From: JBBQNY01 sp038330365
Lineage (GTDB): Bacteria; Pseudomonadota; Gammaproteobacteria; Xanthomonadales; Ahniellaceae
DNA: 24,444 bases
Reading direction: 5' to 3'
NCBI GenBank assembly: GCA_038330365.1
Contig: JBBQNY010000034.1
Span: 1-24,444, forward strand
Shown: positions 7,619 to 16,220 of the stretch, piece after piece
Layout: each line of letters starts with the position of its first letter
Position numbering within the stretch: position 1 is the stretch's first letter
Translations under genes and position numbers: made by a program
Notes under the pieces: generated by a model
Seen by the model: the letters and a program-made list of their open reading frames with translations, nothing else
Database searches by the model: none
What the model was told of the DNA's origin: nothing

Positions 7619-7713
7619 CGTGCTGATAGTCATGCATCCGTGGGCTCGGGTCGAACGATGACCCGACGGCGGCGGGCAAGGGAGCAGGTCCGGACCGTCA
7701 TGGGACCGCTACC

Positions 7714-8733
7714 ATGCGGTTTTCCTCCCCGCGGAACATGCCCGTGACCTGTCCGGTGAGCAAGATCGTTCAATTGACCGTGTCGTCCGCACTTCTGGCC
7801 ATCAGTGCATCGGGCTCGACGTGGGCGGCCGACGAGGCTGCGCCGGCCGGAACCATGCAGCGCGTGCTTGACGACTCGAAAGCTTCGGACTGGCGAGCCC
7901 CTGATGCCGAAAACACCCTCTATCTGGATTTCGATGCGGGTCGCGTGATCATCGAACTGGCCCCGGAGTTCGCCCCGATGCACGTCGCCAACATCCGCGC
8001 GCTGGCGCGCGGCCACTACTTCGACGGTCTTTCGATTCTCCGCTCGCAGGACAACTACGTCGTGCAGTGGGGCGATCCCGAGGCGGGAACACCCGCCGCA
8101 CGCTCTCTCGGTGATGCCAAATCGAAGCTTCCCGCCGAGTTCGCCCGGGACACCGCGGGCGTTGCATTCCGTGCACTTCCCGACCTTGATGGATGGGCAC
8201 CGCAGGGCGGGCATGCCAACGGATTCGCGGTGGCGCGCGATCCGAAGGAAGGCAAGGCTTGGCTGACACACTGCTATGGCAGCGTCGGAGCAGGCCGCGA
8301 CAACGCGGCGGATTCGAGCAACGGCAGCGAGCTATACGTCGTGATCGGCCAGTCCCCACGGCACCTCGATCGCAACATCACGCTGGTGGGTCGCGTGATT
8401 GCGGGAATCGAACATCTCTCGACGCTACCGCGCGGCACCGGTCCGCTCGGCTTCTATGAAAAGCCCGAACAGCGAATCCGCATTCACTCCATCCGCCTGC
8501 TGGCCGATGTACCAGCGATCGAACGCACGCCGCTCGAGTTGCTGCGCACTGATACGCCAACCTGGGATGCCCTGGTGGAGTCGCGTCGCAATCGCCTCGA
8601 TTCCTGGTATCTGAGACCCGCAGGCCACATCAACGTGTGCAACGTTCCCGTGCCCACGCGCGTACCGCCTGCTCCAGAGCCGCGTTCCACATTGAAAAAA
8701 ACGGCCAGCGCCGGCAGTGTCGACAAGACCTGA
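7714..8733 (+). CDS. Secreted cyclophilin-type peptidyl-prolyl isomerase
   Basis: The 339-residue protein is predicted to catalyse proline cis-trans isomerization in the periplasm. An N-terminal signal peptide (hydrophobic core about 18-34) would be cut near STWA-ADEA (after residue 38). A cyclophilin domain runs from about residue 66 to 265, with GRVIIELAPEFAPMHVANI, a YFDGLSILR segment carrying the conserved Arg, VVQWGDPE, and SSNGSELYVVIG. It is longer than simple cyclophilins: insertions and a C-terminal extension match the type I recall from Xanthomonadaceae. The start is uncertain: ATG 7714 and ATG 7738 both precede the signal peptide and neither has a strong Shine-Dalgarno. Two dyads lie upstream, CGGGTC/GACCCG (7647-7665) and GGTCCGGACC (7687-7696). 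A DUF885 gene follows after 73 bp. Confidence 0.9.
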   Translation: MRFSSPRNMPVTCPVSKIVQLTVSSALLAISASGSTWAADEAAPAGTMQRVLDDSKASDWRAPDAENTLYLDFDAGRVIIELAPEFAPMHVANIRALARGHYFDGLSILRSQDNYVVQWGDPEAGTPAARSLGDAKSKLPAEFARDTAGVAFRALPDLDGWAPQGGHANGFAVARDPKEGKAWLTHCYGSVGAGRDNAADSSNGSELYVVIGQSPRHLDRNITLVGRVIAGIEHLSTLPRGTGPLGFYEKPEQRIRIHSIRLLADVPAIERTPLELLRTDTPTWDALVESRRNRLDSWYLRPAGHINVCNVPVPTRVPPAPEPRSTLKKTASAGSVDKT

Positions 8734-8806
8734 TGCCATGCGCACGCCTGCTGGCAGCCGTTGCTCCCGCTCTATCCTTGTCCAAACTTTTCCGAGGTAA
8801 TCGCGC

Positions 8807-10630
8807 ATGCACGCCCACACCGTCAAGCTGCTTTCCCTGCTCGCCGCGAGCCTGCTGCTGGTGAACTGCCGGGCACCGATGCACGAGGGCCCCGGGGTAG
8901 GCGGTGGCGAGGCCAAAGCGGCTTCGATCACCGACTCGGCGGACGCGCGCTTTTCAGGGTTTTCGCAACACTTCCTCGACGGCTGGCTCGAACTCAATCC
9001 CGTTGGCGCGACCCAGCTCGGTGATCACCGTTTTGATGCGGAGCTCGATGACCTGAGTCCAGCGGGCAACGCGCGCATCACGGCATTCGCGCGACGGATG
9101 CTGACGGAACTGGACGCCATCGACGCCAGCGCCCTGTCGCGTGAGAACCAGATCGATGCATTGATCGTGCGCAATCAGCTGGAATCCGACATCTGGTCGC
9201 TGGAAACATTGCAGGGCTGGCGCTGGGACCCGCAGATCTACACCCAGCTCGCGGGTGGCGCCATCTACAACCTCATGGCACGCGACTACGCGCCGCTGCC
9301 CGAGCGCATGCGGGCGGCCACCGCGCGCATGGAGAAGCTGCCGGGTCTGTTTGCGCAGATGCGCGAAAATCTGGTGGTCGCACGCGTTCCGGCCATACAT
9401 GCCGAGACTGTCGCGAAGCAGCACGGCGGTCTCATGGGACTGGTCGAGCAGTTCCTCCTGCCCAACGCCGATCAGCTGAGCGGGGCTGATCGTGTGCGCT
9501 TCGATCGCGCGGTGGCATCCCTGCGCGCGGCGGCGGCGGAGCAGCAGCAGTGGCTGGATGGCACTCTGGTTCCCGGCGCCCGCGGCGATTTCCGTCTCGG
9601 CGCCGACCTCTACGACCAAAAGCTCAAGTTTGCGCTGATGTCGTCGCTCTCGCGTGCCGAGATCAAGAGCCGCGCCGAGGACGCGCTGGTACGTGTCCGC
9701 AGTGAAATGTACGAAGTCGCGCGCAAGGTCCTCAAGGATCGCGCCGGCGCGCCCGCGCTGCCCGACGCTCCGACCGAGGCTCAGCAGCAGACTGCGATCG
9801 AAGCGGCGCTGGAACTCGCCTACGTCGATCAGCCGCCGCGTGACAAGGTCGTTGAGTACGCCCGGGAGACGCTCGCCTACGCCACGGCATTCGTCGGCGA
9901 AAAGGAAATCGTGACGCTGCCCGACGCGCCGGTGAAGATCATTCTCATGCCGGAGTTCCAGCGCGGCATTGCCGCGGCCTACGCCGACTCACCCGGCCCG
10001 CTCGATCGCGGACTCGACACGTTCTACGCAATCTCACCGATTCCCGACGACTGGACCGACGAACAGGTCGACTCCTTTCTGCGCGAATACAATCGCAAGA
10101 TGATGCACGTGCTCACCATCCACGAGGCAATGCCGGGCCATTATCTCGAAGGCGCGCACAGCGTGAAGCATCCGTCCACGCTTCGAGCCGTGCTGCGTTC
10201 CGGTCTGTTCGCCGAGGGTTGGGCGGTCTACACCGAACGCACGATGGCGGACGCGGGCTATCTCGATTCCGATCCCCTGTTCCGCCTGATGCAACTCAAG
10301 TTCTACGCGCGTGCGGTCGCGAACTCCATTCTCGACCAGGGCGTGCATGTCGACGGCTGGAGCGAACAGCAGGCGATGGACCTCATGGTTCGCCGCACCT
10401 TTCAGCAGGAGCGCGAAGCCGCCGGCAAATGGACGCGGGTGCGTCTGACTTCCGCGCAGTTGCCGACGTATTTCGTCGGCGCACAGGAGTTTTTCGACCT
10501 GCGCCGCAAGGTCGAGGCGAAGGAAGGCGCAGCGTTCAGTGCCCGGCGTTATCACGACGCCGTGCTGTCGCACGGTGCGCCGCCGGTGCGCTTCGTGCGC
10601 GCGATGATGCTTGGCGAACCGATCCGCTGA
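8807..10630 (+). CDS. DUF885 family putative metallopeptidase, exported
   Basis: The 607-residue protein belongs to the DUF885 family, related to zinc carboxypeptidase-like enzymes; its substrate is not known. The family motif HEAMPGH is at 439-445, a version of HExxH with the second His displaced, and the likely third ligand Glu lies in GLFAEGWAVYTER (E470). The C-terminal LMQLKFYARAVANSILDQG stretch is also family-typical. The N-terminus has a hydrophobic export segment ending in LLVNC at about residue 21. This may be a lipobox, but Asn before the Cys is unusual, so it is either an atypical lipoprotein or a plain secreted protein. GAGG lies about 10 nt before the ATG. It is probably cotranscribed with the cyclophilin gene upstream and is followed by a strong hairpin. 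Confidence 0.92.
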   Translation: MHAHTVKLLSLLAASLLLVNCRAPMHEGPGVGGGEAKAASITDSADARFSGFSQHFLDGWLELNPVGATQLGDHRFDAELDDLSPAGNARITAFARRMLTELDAIDASALSRENQIDALIVRNQLESDIWSLETLQGWRWDPQIYTQLAGGAIYNLMARDYAPLPERMRAATARMEKLPGLFAQMRENLVVARVPAIHAETVAKQHGGLMGLVEQFLLPNADQLSGADRVRFDRAVASLRAAAAEQQQWLDGTLVPGARGDFRLGADLYDQKLKFALMSSLSRAEIKSRAEDALVRVRSEMYEVARKVLKDRAGAPALPDAPTEAQQQTAIEAALELAYVDQPPRDKVVEYARETLAYATAFVGEKEIVTLPDAPVKIILMPEFQRGIAAAYADSPGPLDRGLDTFYAISPIPDDWTDEQVDSFLREYNRKMMHVLTIHEAMPGHYLEGAHSVKHPSTLRAVLRSGLFAEGWAVYTERTMADAGYLDSDPLFRLMQLKFYARAVANSILDQGVHVDGWSEQQAMDLMVRRTFQQEREAAGKWTRVRLTSAQLPTYFVGAQEFFDLRRKVEAKEGAAFSARRYHDAVLSHGAPPVRFVRAMMLGEPIR

Positions 10631-10641
10631 GTCGATCCATC

Positions 10642-10675
10642 GCCGGCGTCCGCGCATCGATGCGCGGGCGCCGGC
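10642..10675 (+). terminator. Strong 15-bp hairpin after the DUF885 gene
   Basis: Residues 10642-10656 (GCCGGCGTCCGCGCA) pair with 10661-10675 around a TCGA loop. The only imperfection is one T-G pair. It begins 11 bp after the stop codon. There is no T-tract, but the stem is very stable and in terminator position. Confidence 0.6.
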
Positions 10676-10695
10676 CGGATCGGCATAATCCCCAG

Positions 10696-10887
10696 AGAAC
10701 GTCTGCTCAATGTCACGCCGGCGTCACCTCCTTGTCTGCGCTCCGGTCAAGGCGCGGCTTTGATGGAATGCACATTGCATTGTGAGCCTCACGCCGCAGC
10801 GGACGATTTGCAGGAAAAGCGGCCCGCGAGACCATTCAATTCAAAAGACTGGGTGATGCCGTCGACGTGACATTGATCAGAGGTTCC
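10696..10887 (+). mobile_element. MITE-like element, copy A (192 bp, older)
   Basis: This is a diverged copy of the element at 16463-16750, in the same orientation. Shared blocks include GCCGGCGTCACC near the left end, CCGGTCAAGGCGCGGC, TGTGAGCC/TGCGAGCC, AAGCGGCCC and GGGTGATGCC, then GTCGAC near the right end. Its terminal inverted repeats (10696-10716 and 10867-10887) match at 18 of 21 positions. Flanking CCAG and CAGG are not an exact target duplication, so the copy looks old. It codes for nothing and lacks the roughly 95-bp inner segment of copy B. Its right end lies 4 bp before the EamA start codon. Confidence 0.8.
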
Positions 10888-10891
10888 CAGG

Positions 10892-11818
10892 ATGCCGATC
10901 TCCGCCAATACCCGTGCCCAGTTGCAGGTGCACTTCTGCGTGTTGCTCTGGGGATTCACCGCGATCCTTGGCAAGCTGATCTCGATGGCAGCGCTGCCGC
11001 TGGTCTGGTGGCGCATGCTGATCGTGGTGGTGGCGCTCGCCACGGTGCCCAAGGTGTGGCGCGGTCTGCGCGGGATGTCACCGCGATTGCTGCTCGCGTA
11101 CTCCGGGGTCGGCGCGCTCGTGGCATTGCACTGGCTTACCTTCTACGGCGCGATCAAGCTGGCCAATGCCTCGGTGGCGGCCACCTGCATCGCGCTGGCT
11201 GCACCCTTCACCGCGCTCATCGAGCCATGGCTCGCGCGCAAGCCGTTCTCGTGGCCCGAATTGTTGCTGGGAGTTGCGGTATTGCCGGGGGTGGCACTCG
11301 TGGTCGATGGCGTGCCCCACGCCATGCGTGCCGGAATTGTGGTCGGTGTCATTTCGGCGCTGCTGGTAGCGCTGTTCGGATCGCTCAACAAGCGGCTGGT
11401 CGAGCGTGCCGACGCACTGACCGTCACCGGCCTCGAGCTTGCCGCTGGAACGCTCACGCTCGGCTTGCTGGCGCCGCTCATGCCTCTGCTGTATCCCCCG
11501 TTCGCCGGCGATCTGCTGGTATTGCCTGGACTGCGCGACTCTTTATTGCTGCTGGTGCTGGCGCTGGTGTGCACACTGTTGCCGTTCGCCTTGTCACTGG
11601 TCGCGCTGCGTCACATGAGCGCGTTCTCGGCGCAGCTGATCGTGAACCTCGAACCCGTGTATGCGATCGCGCTGGCAATCGTGCTGCTGGGCGAGCAACG
11701 CGAACTGACTCCCACGTTTTACCTGGGTGTGGTCATCATTTTTGCCGCCGTGTTTGCGCAGCCGCTGCTGCGCGCGCGGGCCCGGATCGCGGCCGCCAGG
11801 GCGCGTGCTTTCACCTGA
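10892..11818 (+). CDS. EamA/DMT-superfamily membrane transporter
   Basis: The 308-residue inner-membrane protein is almost entirely hydrophobic, with about ten membrane helices in two EamA halves, as in drug/metabolite transporter-superfamily exporters. The first half opens with VHFCVLLWGFTAILGKL (13-29), and the second ends with the typical AQLIVNLEPVYAIALAIVLLGE (about 248-269). The substrate cannot be predicted. The Shine-Dalgarno AGAGG (10879-10883) lies 8 nt before the ATG and is inside the right terminal repeat of MITE copy A. The C-terminal tail is Arg/Ala-rich and cytoplasmic. It is monocistronic as far as can be seen. Confidence 0.9.
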   Translation: MPISANTRAQLQVHFCVLLWGFTAILGKLISMAALPLVWWRMLIVVVALATVPKVWRGLRGMSPRLLLAYSGVGALVALHWLTFYGAIKLANASVAATCIALAAPFTALIEPWLARKPFSWPELLLGVAVLPGVALVVDGVPHAMRAGIVVGVISALLVALFGSLNKRLVERADALTVTGLELAAGTLTLGLLAPLMPLLYPPFAGDLLVLPGLRDSLLLLVLALVCTLLPFALSLVALRHMSAFSAQLIVNLEPVYAIALAIVLLGEQRELTPTFYLGVVIIFAAVFAQPLLRARARIAAARARAFT

Positions 11819-11832
11819 GCTGGAGATCCAAC

Positions 11833-11853
11833 GTGGCACTGTTCAGAGGGTCC
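11833..11853 (+). repeat. Possible solitary MITE terminal repeat
   Basis: This stretch matches the right terminal repeat of MITE copy B at 16 of 21 positions, including the block TGTTCAGAGG. It lies just after the EamA stop. No body of the element is visible around it, so it may be chance or a remnant. The rest of the 214-bp gap to the EAL gene holds only a small hairpin (GCCTGC/GCAGGC, 11964-11980). Confidence 0.2.
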
Positions 11854-12032
11854 ATCGACAATGCCAGGGAGTGCCCGAGGTCCCGTGCTTTCGCAATGAC
11901 TCCATACACGCTTCTCAATAAACCGCAGCTCAGCCCGTTATTGCAAGCGCGCAGCGCCGACATGCCTGCGCTGTGCAGGCGCGCGCCGGATCATGGTGCC
12001 GGTTCGATGCCGGTCCGCGGGTATCCTTCTGC

Positions 12033-13955
12033 ATGAATTCGGAAACGCAGCGCGAGGGACAGGCGCCCGATGTCGAAAGCCTTGAGCGCGCGCTGGACCA
12101 GGAGCGAGCCGGCCGCCACCACGCCGAGAAGGCGCTGGCCCAGATGCAGGTGGAAGCGCGTACTCACGTGCTGCTGCGACGGGTCGGTGAGATATCCGCG
12201 CGTGCGATCACGCTTTCGGATGGTGCGCACTCGATTTTCCGCGCCCTGTTCCAGGTCACCGGCTGGCGTGCGGGATTCGTCTGGCGCCCGCTCGAGAATG
12301 GAATGTGGATGTGTCACGGCAGCCTGCGGAAGAATGACGGGGACGCGTCAGTGCTTGAATCGGTGCGCCGCAACCAGCTTCCCGCGCATCTTGTGCGGTC
12401 CGCCGATCGGTGGTCCACCCGAATGTTCGAAGAGGCGGTTGCGCCTTCCTCCCTGCCCTCCGTATTGCAGCGCGTTTCGAGTGCAGCCCTGCCCGGACAT
12501 GCTGGCGGCCTCGGCTTTGTGGAGTTGTGGTCCGCTGCATCCAGCACCAAACCCGTCGGCGCCCAGGATCTTCTCGAGCGGATCGCGCTGGAACTGGGGG
12601 TCCTGCTGCGGCGGGACTATTCCGCGGATTCACGCGGGTATCTGCGTGAGCGTGATTCTCTGACCGGACTGCTCAATCGCGTCGGCTTCATCGAGTCGTT
12701 GCAGAACTGGCTCGATACCGAACCACCGGGCGAAGTGCATTCCGCCGGCCTGGTGGTGGCGGACCTCATGGACTTCGCAGCCTGCAACGACCTGCTGGGA
12801 CATGCGGCGGCCGACAGGCTGCTGGTGGAGTTCGGGCGCCGGCTATCGGCTGCCGTGCCAGCGGATGTGCCGGTCGCCCGCATCTCTGCCAATGCATTCG
12901 CGTTCCCGGTTCGTGTGCAGGGACACCTCGTGTCGGTGACCGAATTCGGCCACGCACGCGACGTCATCCTGGCAGTCGCCGATACCGCCTTCGGAGCCGA
13001 CCAGGGCATCGTGGGACGGCTCGAGTGCCGCAGTGGCATTGCGGCAGCAACCGGGGACGGTGGCGCGGACGAATTGCTCGCCGGCGCCGAAACCGCCCTG
13101 CGCGTGGCCAAGAAGGACGGTGCCCGAACGCGGTTCTTCGAGCCGACGATGACGCGGCGGGCCGGACGCGCGGCGCAGCTTCGCTTCGCGCTGTCGAAAG
13201 CGCTCGAGAAGGGCGAGTTCCGCGTCTGTCACCAGCCGATCGTGGATCTGCAAACCGGCAGGATCATGGGTGCGGAAGCGCTGCTGCGATGGTCCAACGA
13301 AGAGCACGGTGAAGTGCCCTGCCCGTTGTTTATCCCCATGCTGGAAGAATCCAGACTCATCCGGCCCGTGGGTGCATGGGTGCTGGAGCAGTCGCTGCGC
13401 GTGGCCGCGTCGATGCGTGGACTTCGGGACGGCGACTGGCTGCAGACGGTCAACGTGTCCGCCATCCAGTTCGGCGACCCGGACTTTGCGGAATCGGTGA
13501 AATCCGCGCTCGCTCGCCACGGTGTGCCTCCCCGAATGCTCGAGATCGAGATTACGGAGAGCGTCCTGCTGCAACCTTCACCGCGCGTGGCTGCAACCTT
13601 GAATGCGCTGAGCGAAGCCGGGGTTCGTATTGCACTCGACGATTTCGGTACGGGCTTCAGCGCGTTGTCGTACCTGCGCAGCTTCGAAGTGGACCGACTC
13701 AAGATTGATCGCACTTTCGTGCGCGATGCCGGCGCAAGCCCGCGCGCGGGAAGTCTGGTTTCCTGCATCGTCGCTATCGCGAACGCACTGTCGATGGATC
13801 TGATCGGCGAGGGCGTCGAGTCCGGGGCGGATCGGGACTTCCTGTTGCGCAATGGATGCCGCCTTGGACAAGGCTTCGGCCTGGCGCGACCGCTCGATGA
13901 GAGTCAGCTCACCGCACTCGTGCAATCGAAGGCATTGCTGTACCCGGAGGACTGA
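12033..13955 (+). CDS. Degenerate GGDEF plus EAL cyclic-di-GMP phosphodiesterase
   Basis: The 640-residue cytoplasmic protein has three parts. The N-terminal 195 residues contain a short coiled-coil-like segment (14-42) and a probable GAF-like sensory domain (about 45-192). A GGDEF domain follows (about 205-370), but its signature is SANAF (285-289) instead of GGDEF, so cyclase activity is not expected. The EAL domain (about 385-635) keeps all expected catalytic positions: E415 in AEALLRW, N474 in NVSAIQF, the ITE motif (507-509), D536-D537 in LDDFGTGF, K557 in LKID, E593 in GEGVE and Q613 in QGF. It should therefore hydrolyse cyclic-di-GMP, perhaps regulated by the dead GGDEF and GAF-like parts. 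No membrane segment is seen. The start is the first ATG after weakly coding upstream sequence; its Shine-Dalgarno is poor. Confidence 0.93.
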   Translation: MNSETQREGQAPDVESLERALDQERAGRHHAEKALAQMQVEARTHVLLRRVGEISARAITLSDGAHSIFRALFQVTGWRAGFVWRPLENGMWMCHGSLRKNDGDASVLESVRRNQLPAHLVRSADRWSTRMFEEAVAPSSLPSVLQRVSSAALPGHAGGLGFVELWSAASSTKPVGAQDLLERIALELGVLLRRDYSADSRGYLRERDSLTGLLNRVGFIESLQNWLDTEPPGEVHSAGLVVADLMDFAACNDLLGHAAADRLLVEFGRRLSAAVPADVPVARISANAFAFPVRVQGHLVSVTEFGHARDVILAVADTAFGADQGIVGRLECRSGIAAATGDGGADELLAGAETALRVAKKDGARTRFFEPTMTRRAGRAAQLRFALSKALEKGEFRVCHQPIVDLQTGRIMGAEALLRWSNEEHGEVPCPLFIPMLEESRLIRPVGAWVLEQSLRVAASMRGLRDGDWLQTVNVSAIQFGDPDFAESVKSALARHGVPPRMLEIEITESVLLQPSPRVAATLNALSEAGVRIALDDFGTGFSALSYLRSFEVDRLKIDRTFVRDAGASPRAGSLVSCIVAIANALSMDLIGEGVESGADRDFLLRNGCRLGQGFGLARPLDESQLTALVQSKALLYPED

Positions 13956-13979
13956 ACCCTGCGCTCGGGCTGCGGCGAC

Positions 13980-15014
13980 TCAGACCGCGGCGCGGCTGCG
14001 GGAAGGAAACCCCACCAGTCGCTGCGAGTCTTCATCCCACAGCTTCAGCCGCGCGCTCCTGAGGCTCGACCAGATGGTGAGGCGGGGCGCGCTCTGCAGG
14101 ACGGGGGACGATTCGAAAGCCTCACGCAGCCGATAGTTCGGAATGCGGGTCGAAAGATGGTGGATGTGGTGGTAGCCGATATTGCCGGTGAACCAGTGGC
14201 CGATTCGCGGCAGGTCGAAATACGAGCTGCCAGCCACCGCCGAGTCGTGCGAGTTCCACTGCGCGCCGCGCGTCCAGTACGCGCCCTCGAACGTGTGCTG
14301 CACGTAGAACAGCCACACCCCGAGCGCGCCGGCGATGAGCACCGTCGGCAGATGCACCATGAGTACGGTCGACAGTCCGAGCCACAACGCCAGTGCGCCA
14401 TAGAAGATGACGATGGCGACGTTGTTGAGCAGCACGCTGGCCCACTCCTTCTTCCAGGACAGCGGCAGGTCGAAGGGAATGCGATGCTTGATCACAAACT
14501 GGTAGGCAGGGCCGATTCCCAGCAGCACCGGCGTGCTGCGATACAGCCGGTATCCCAGACGACCCCACCAGCCACGCGCCTCGTACTCGGCCACTGTGAG
14601 GGTATCGACATCGCCGAACTCGCGGCGATCGAGATTGCCGGAGGTTCCGTGATGTATGGCATGCGTCTTCTTCCAGTATCCGAACGGAAAAAGCGTCAGC
14701 AGCCCCAGCACCGCGCCGACCCATCGGTTGAGTCGCGCATCGGCGAAAAATGATCCGTGCCCGCAATCGTGCTGGATGATGAACATCCGCACATAGATGC
14801 CGGCGAGTGGCACTGCGAGCAGCAGCGTCCACACGAAAGATATCTCCCGATGCAGCATCCAGGCCATGAGGGCCCACAGCGATACAAAGGGGACGAGCGT
14901 GTTCGCGATCTGCCAGAGCGCACGCCCGAGATGCGGGCGCGCAAACGCGGCGCATGCGCTGCGCGGGCATTCGGGAACGGCGTTGGTTGCAGCGGCGTTG
15001 TTCAAGGACGGCAT
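13980..15014 (-). CDS. Membrane fatty-acid desaturase
   Basis: The 344-residue integral membrane di-iron desaturase has the three histidine boxes: HDCGH (82-86), HAIHH (118-122) and HHIHH (282-286). Hydrophobic helices lie near 36-53, 59-79, 98-112, 195-215 and 217-240. The pattern resembles delta-12 (omega-6) acyl-lipid desaturases of the DesA type, but regioselectivity cannot be read from sequence alone. It inserts a double bond in membrane acyl chains, which raises fluidity, commonly in the cold. The start at 15014 gives a normal family N-terminus; the upstream in-frame extension is Arg-rich and unlikely. It lies 91 bp behind the reductase gene on the same strand and converges with the EAL gene across a 24-bp gap. 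Confidence 0.93.
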   Translation of the reverse strand: MPSLNNAAATNAVPECPRSACAAFARPHLGRALWQIANTLVPFVSLWALMAWMLHREISFVWTLLLAVPLAGIYVRMFIIQHDCGHGSFFADARLNRWVGAVLGLLTLFPFGYWKKTHAIHHGTSGNLDRREFGDVDTLTVAEYEARGWWGRLGYRLYRSTPVLLGIGPAYQFVIKHRIPFDLPLSWKKEWASVLLNNVAIVIFYGALALWLGLSTVLMVHLPTVLIAGALGVWLFYVQHTFEGAYWTRGAQWNSHDSAVAGSSYFDLPRIGHWFTGNIGYHHIHHLSTRIPNYRLREAFESSPVLQSAPRLTIWSSLRSARLKLWDEDSQRLVGFPSRSRAAV

Positions 15015-15105
15015 TTCCCCGGGCTCAGCCCCATTGTGTGGGCGGGACCGTCGCAACTCAATCCGTGCGCGTGCGTATGGGCCCATGCCGCGTTGGGAAT
15101 CCTTC

Positions 15106-16092
15106 CTATCCGTTCGGCACCAGCACGACCTTGCCACCCCGCTCGCCCCGGCACGCGGCCGCAATCGCGTCCTTGATGCGCTCGATGGGAAAGGTTGCAG
15201 CCACGGCCGTTTGCAGCGTTCCGTCCGCGATCAGAGGTGCGAGCCCGGCGAACAGCGCGCCGACTTTTGCGGGCGGACTTTCCCTGAGCCATCGCGAGAG
15301 CCAGAAGCCCCTGAGCGAGATGTCACGGAAAATCAGCGAGGCAGGCGACAACTGGCACGGGTCGCCACTCATCGCACCGTAGTTCACCACTTTTCCCCGG
15401 TTGGCGAGGCATTGCGCGAGCCGCTCGGTGGCATCCCCGCCGACCGCGTCGATGCCGAGACGGATCTTTCCGCCGCCGGTGGCGTCCCGTACCCGTGCGG
15501 CGATGTCGTCGCCGTCGACCAGCACGATTTCGGCGCCGGCGACTTCGACCGCCTTCCGGGCTGCATCGCGCCGCACGAGATTGACCGTGCGCAGACCGCG
15601 ATGTCTCGCCAGTTGCACGAGATAGGTTCCGACCGCCGAGTTCGCAGCGTTCTGGATGACCCAGTCGCCTTTTTCGAGTGTCTCGAATCCGTCCAGCAGC
15701 AGCGAAGCGGTCGGTGGATTGATCGCCAGCATCGACATCTGCACCGCATCGCCGCCCTCGGGCAGGGCGATCAGCGACTGGGCAGGTGCGATGAGGTGCG
15801 TGCGCCAGGTGCCCTCACCGATCGGCAACAGCACCCGCTGACCGGGTTTCAATCCCTGCACGGAGTCACCGACTGCACGCACCACACCGACTCCCTCATT
15901 GCCGCCAATGGCGGGCAGTGGCGGCAGGGATCCGTATTGTCCGGTCAGCGTCAGCACGTCGGAAGGATTGATGGGTGCGGCCAGCACCTCGACCAGTGCC
16001 TCGTGCGGACCCGGGTCCGGCAGTTCGAAATCCACCGCCTGGATCACGTCCTTTGGCACCGGACCACGCTCGCGATACTCGGCCTTGATCAT
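15106..16092 (-). CDS. MECR-like 2-enoyl thioester reductase (MDR family)
   Basis: The 328-residue NADPH-dependent medium-chain reductase most resembles mitochondrial trans-2-enoyl-CoA/ACP reductase (MECR/Etr1). Supporting signs are GQYGSLPPLPAIGGNEGVG (51-69), which includes the likely catalytic Tyr53, GTWRTHL (94-100), and the cofactor-loop VIQNAANSAVG (145-155), matching the MECR 'QNASNSGVG' pattern. There are no zinc-binding cysteines of classical alcohol dehydrogenases. It would reduce enoyl thioesters in fatty-acid synthesis or degradation. GGAAG lies about 9 nt before the ATG at 16092. Cotranscription with the downstream desaturase gene is likely. It is divergent from the S4-domain gene with a 128-bp shared promoter region. 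Confidence 0.9.
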   Translation of the reverse strand: MIKAEYRERGPVPKDVIQAVDFELPDPGPHEALVEVLAAPINPSDVLTLTGQYGSLPPLPAIGGNEGVGVVRAVGDSVQGLKPGQRVLLPIGEGTWRTHLIAPAQSLIALPEGGDAVQMSMLAINPPTASLLLDGFETLEKGDWVIQNAANSAVGTYLVQLARHRGLRTVNLVRRDAARKAVEVAGAEIVLVDGDDIAARVRDATGGGKIRLGIDAVGGDATERLAQCLANRGKVVNYGAMSGDPCQLSPASLIFRDISLRGFWLSRWLRESPPAKVGALFAGLAPLIADGTLQTAVAATFPIERIKDAIAAACRGERGGKVVLVPNG

Positions 16093-16127
16093 CAGCTTGG
16101 TCTTCCATCTATTGTGTGCACCCGCTG

Positions 16128-16176
16128 CGGATGATGACATGCGCATCGGATGGGATCGGATTGAAGCGGGCCGGAT
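16128..16176. promoter_or_regulatory. Four CGGAT direct repeats in a divergent promoter region
   Basis: CGGAT begins at 16128, 16147, 16157 and 16172, all in one orientation, between the reductase and S4-domain genes. The spacing (19, 10, 15 bp) is irregular but two steps are close to whole or half helical turns. They might be regulator half-sites; no matching regulator is known to me. Confidence 0.25.
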
Positions 16177-16220
16177 TGGGGCGTGCCGATGCCGACCTCG
16201 GGCAGGAAGGAGAGTGACGC

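Noticed and set aside
10696..10887. Possible riboswitch or attenuator leader for the EamA gene
   Set aside because: The same sequence occurs in an unrelated context at 16463-16750 with mobile-element ends, so a mobile element is the better explanation.
14797..16134. A 445-codon plus-strand open frame over the desaturase and reductase genes
   Set aside because: It is antisense to two genes with intact active-site motifs and shows no family resemblance.
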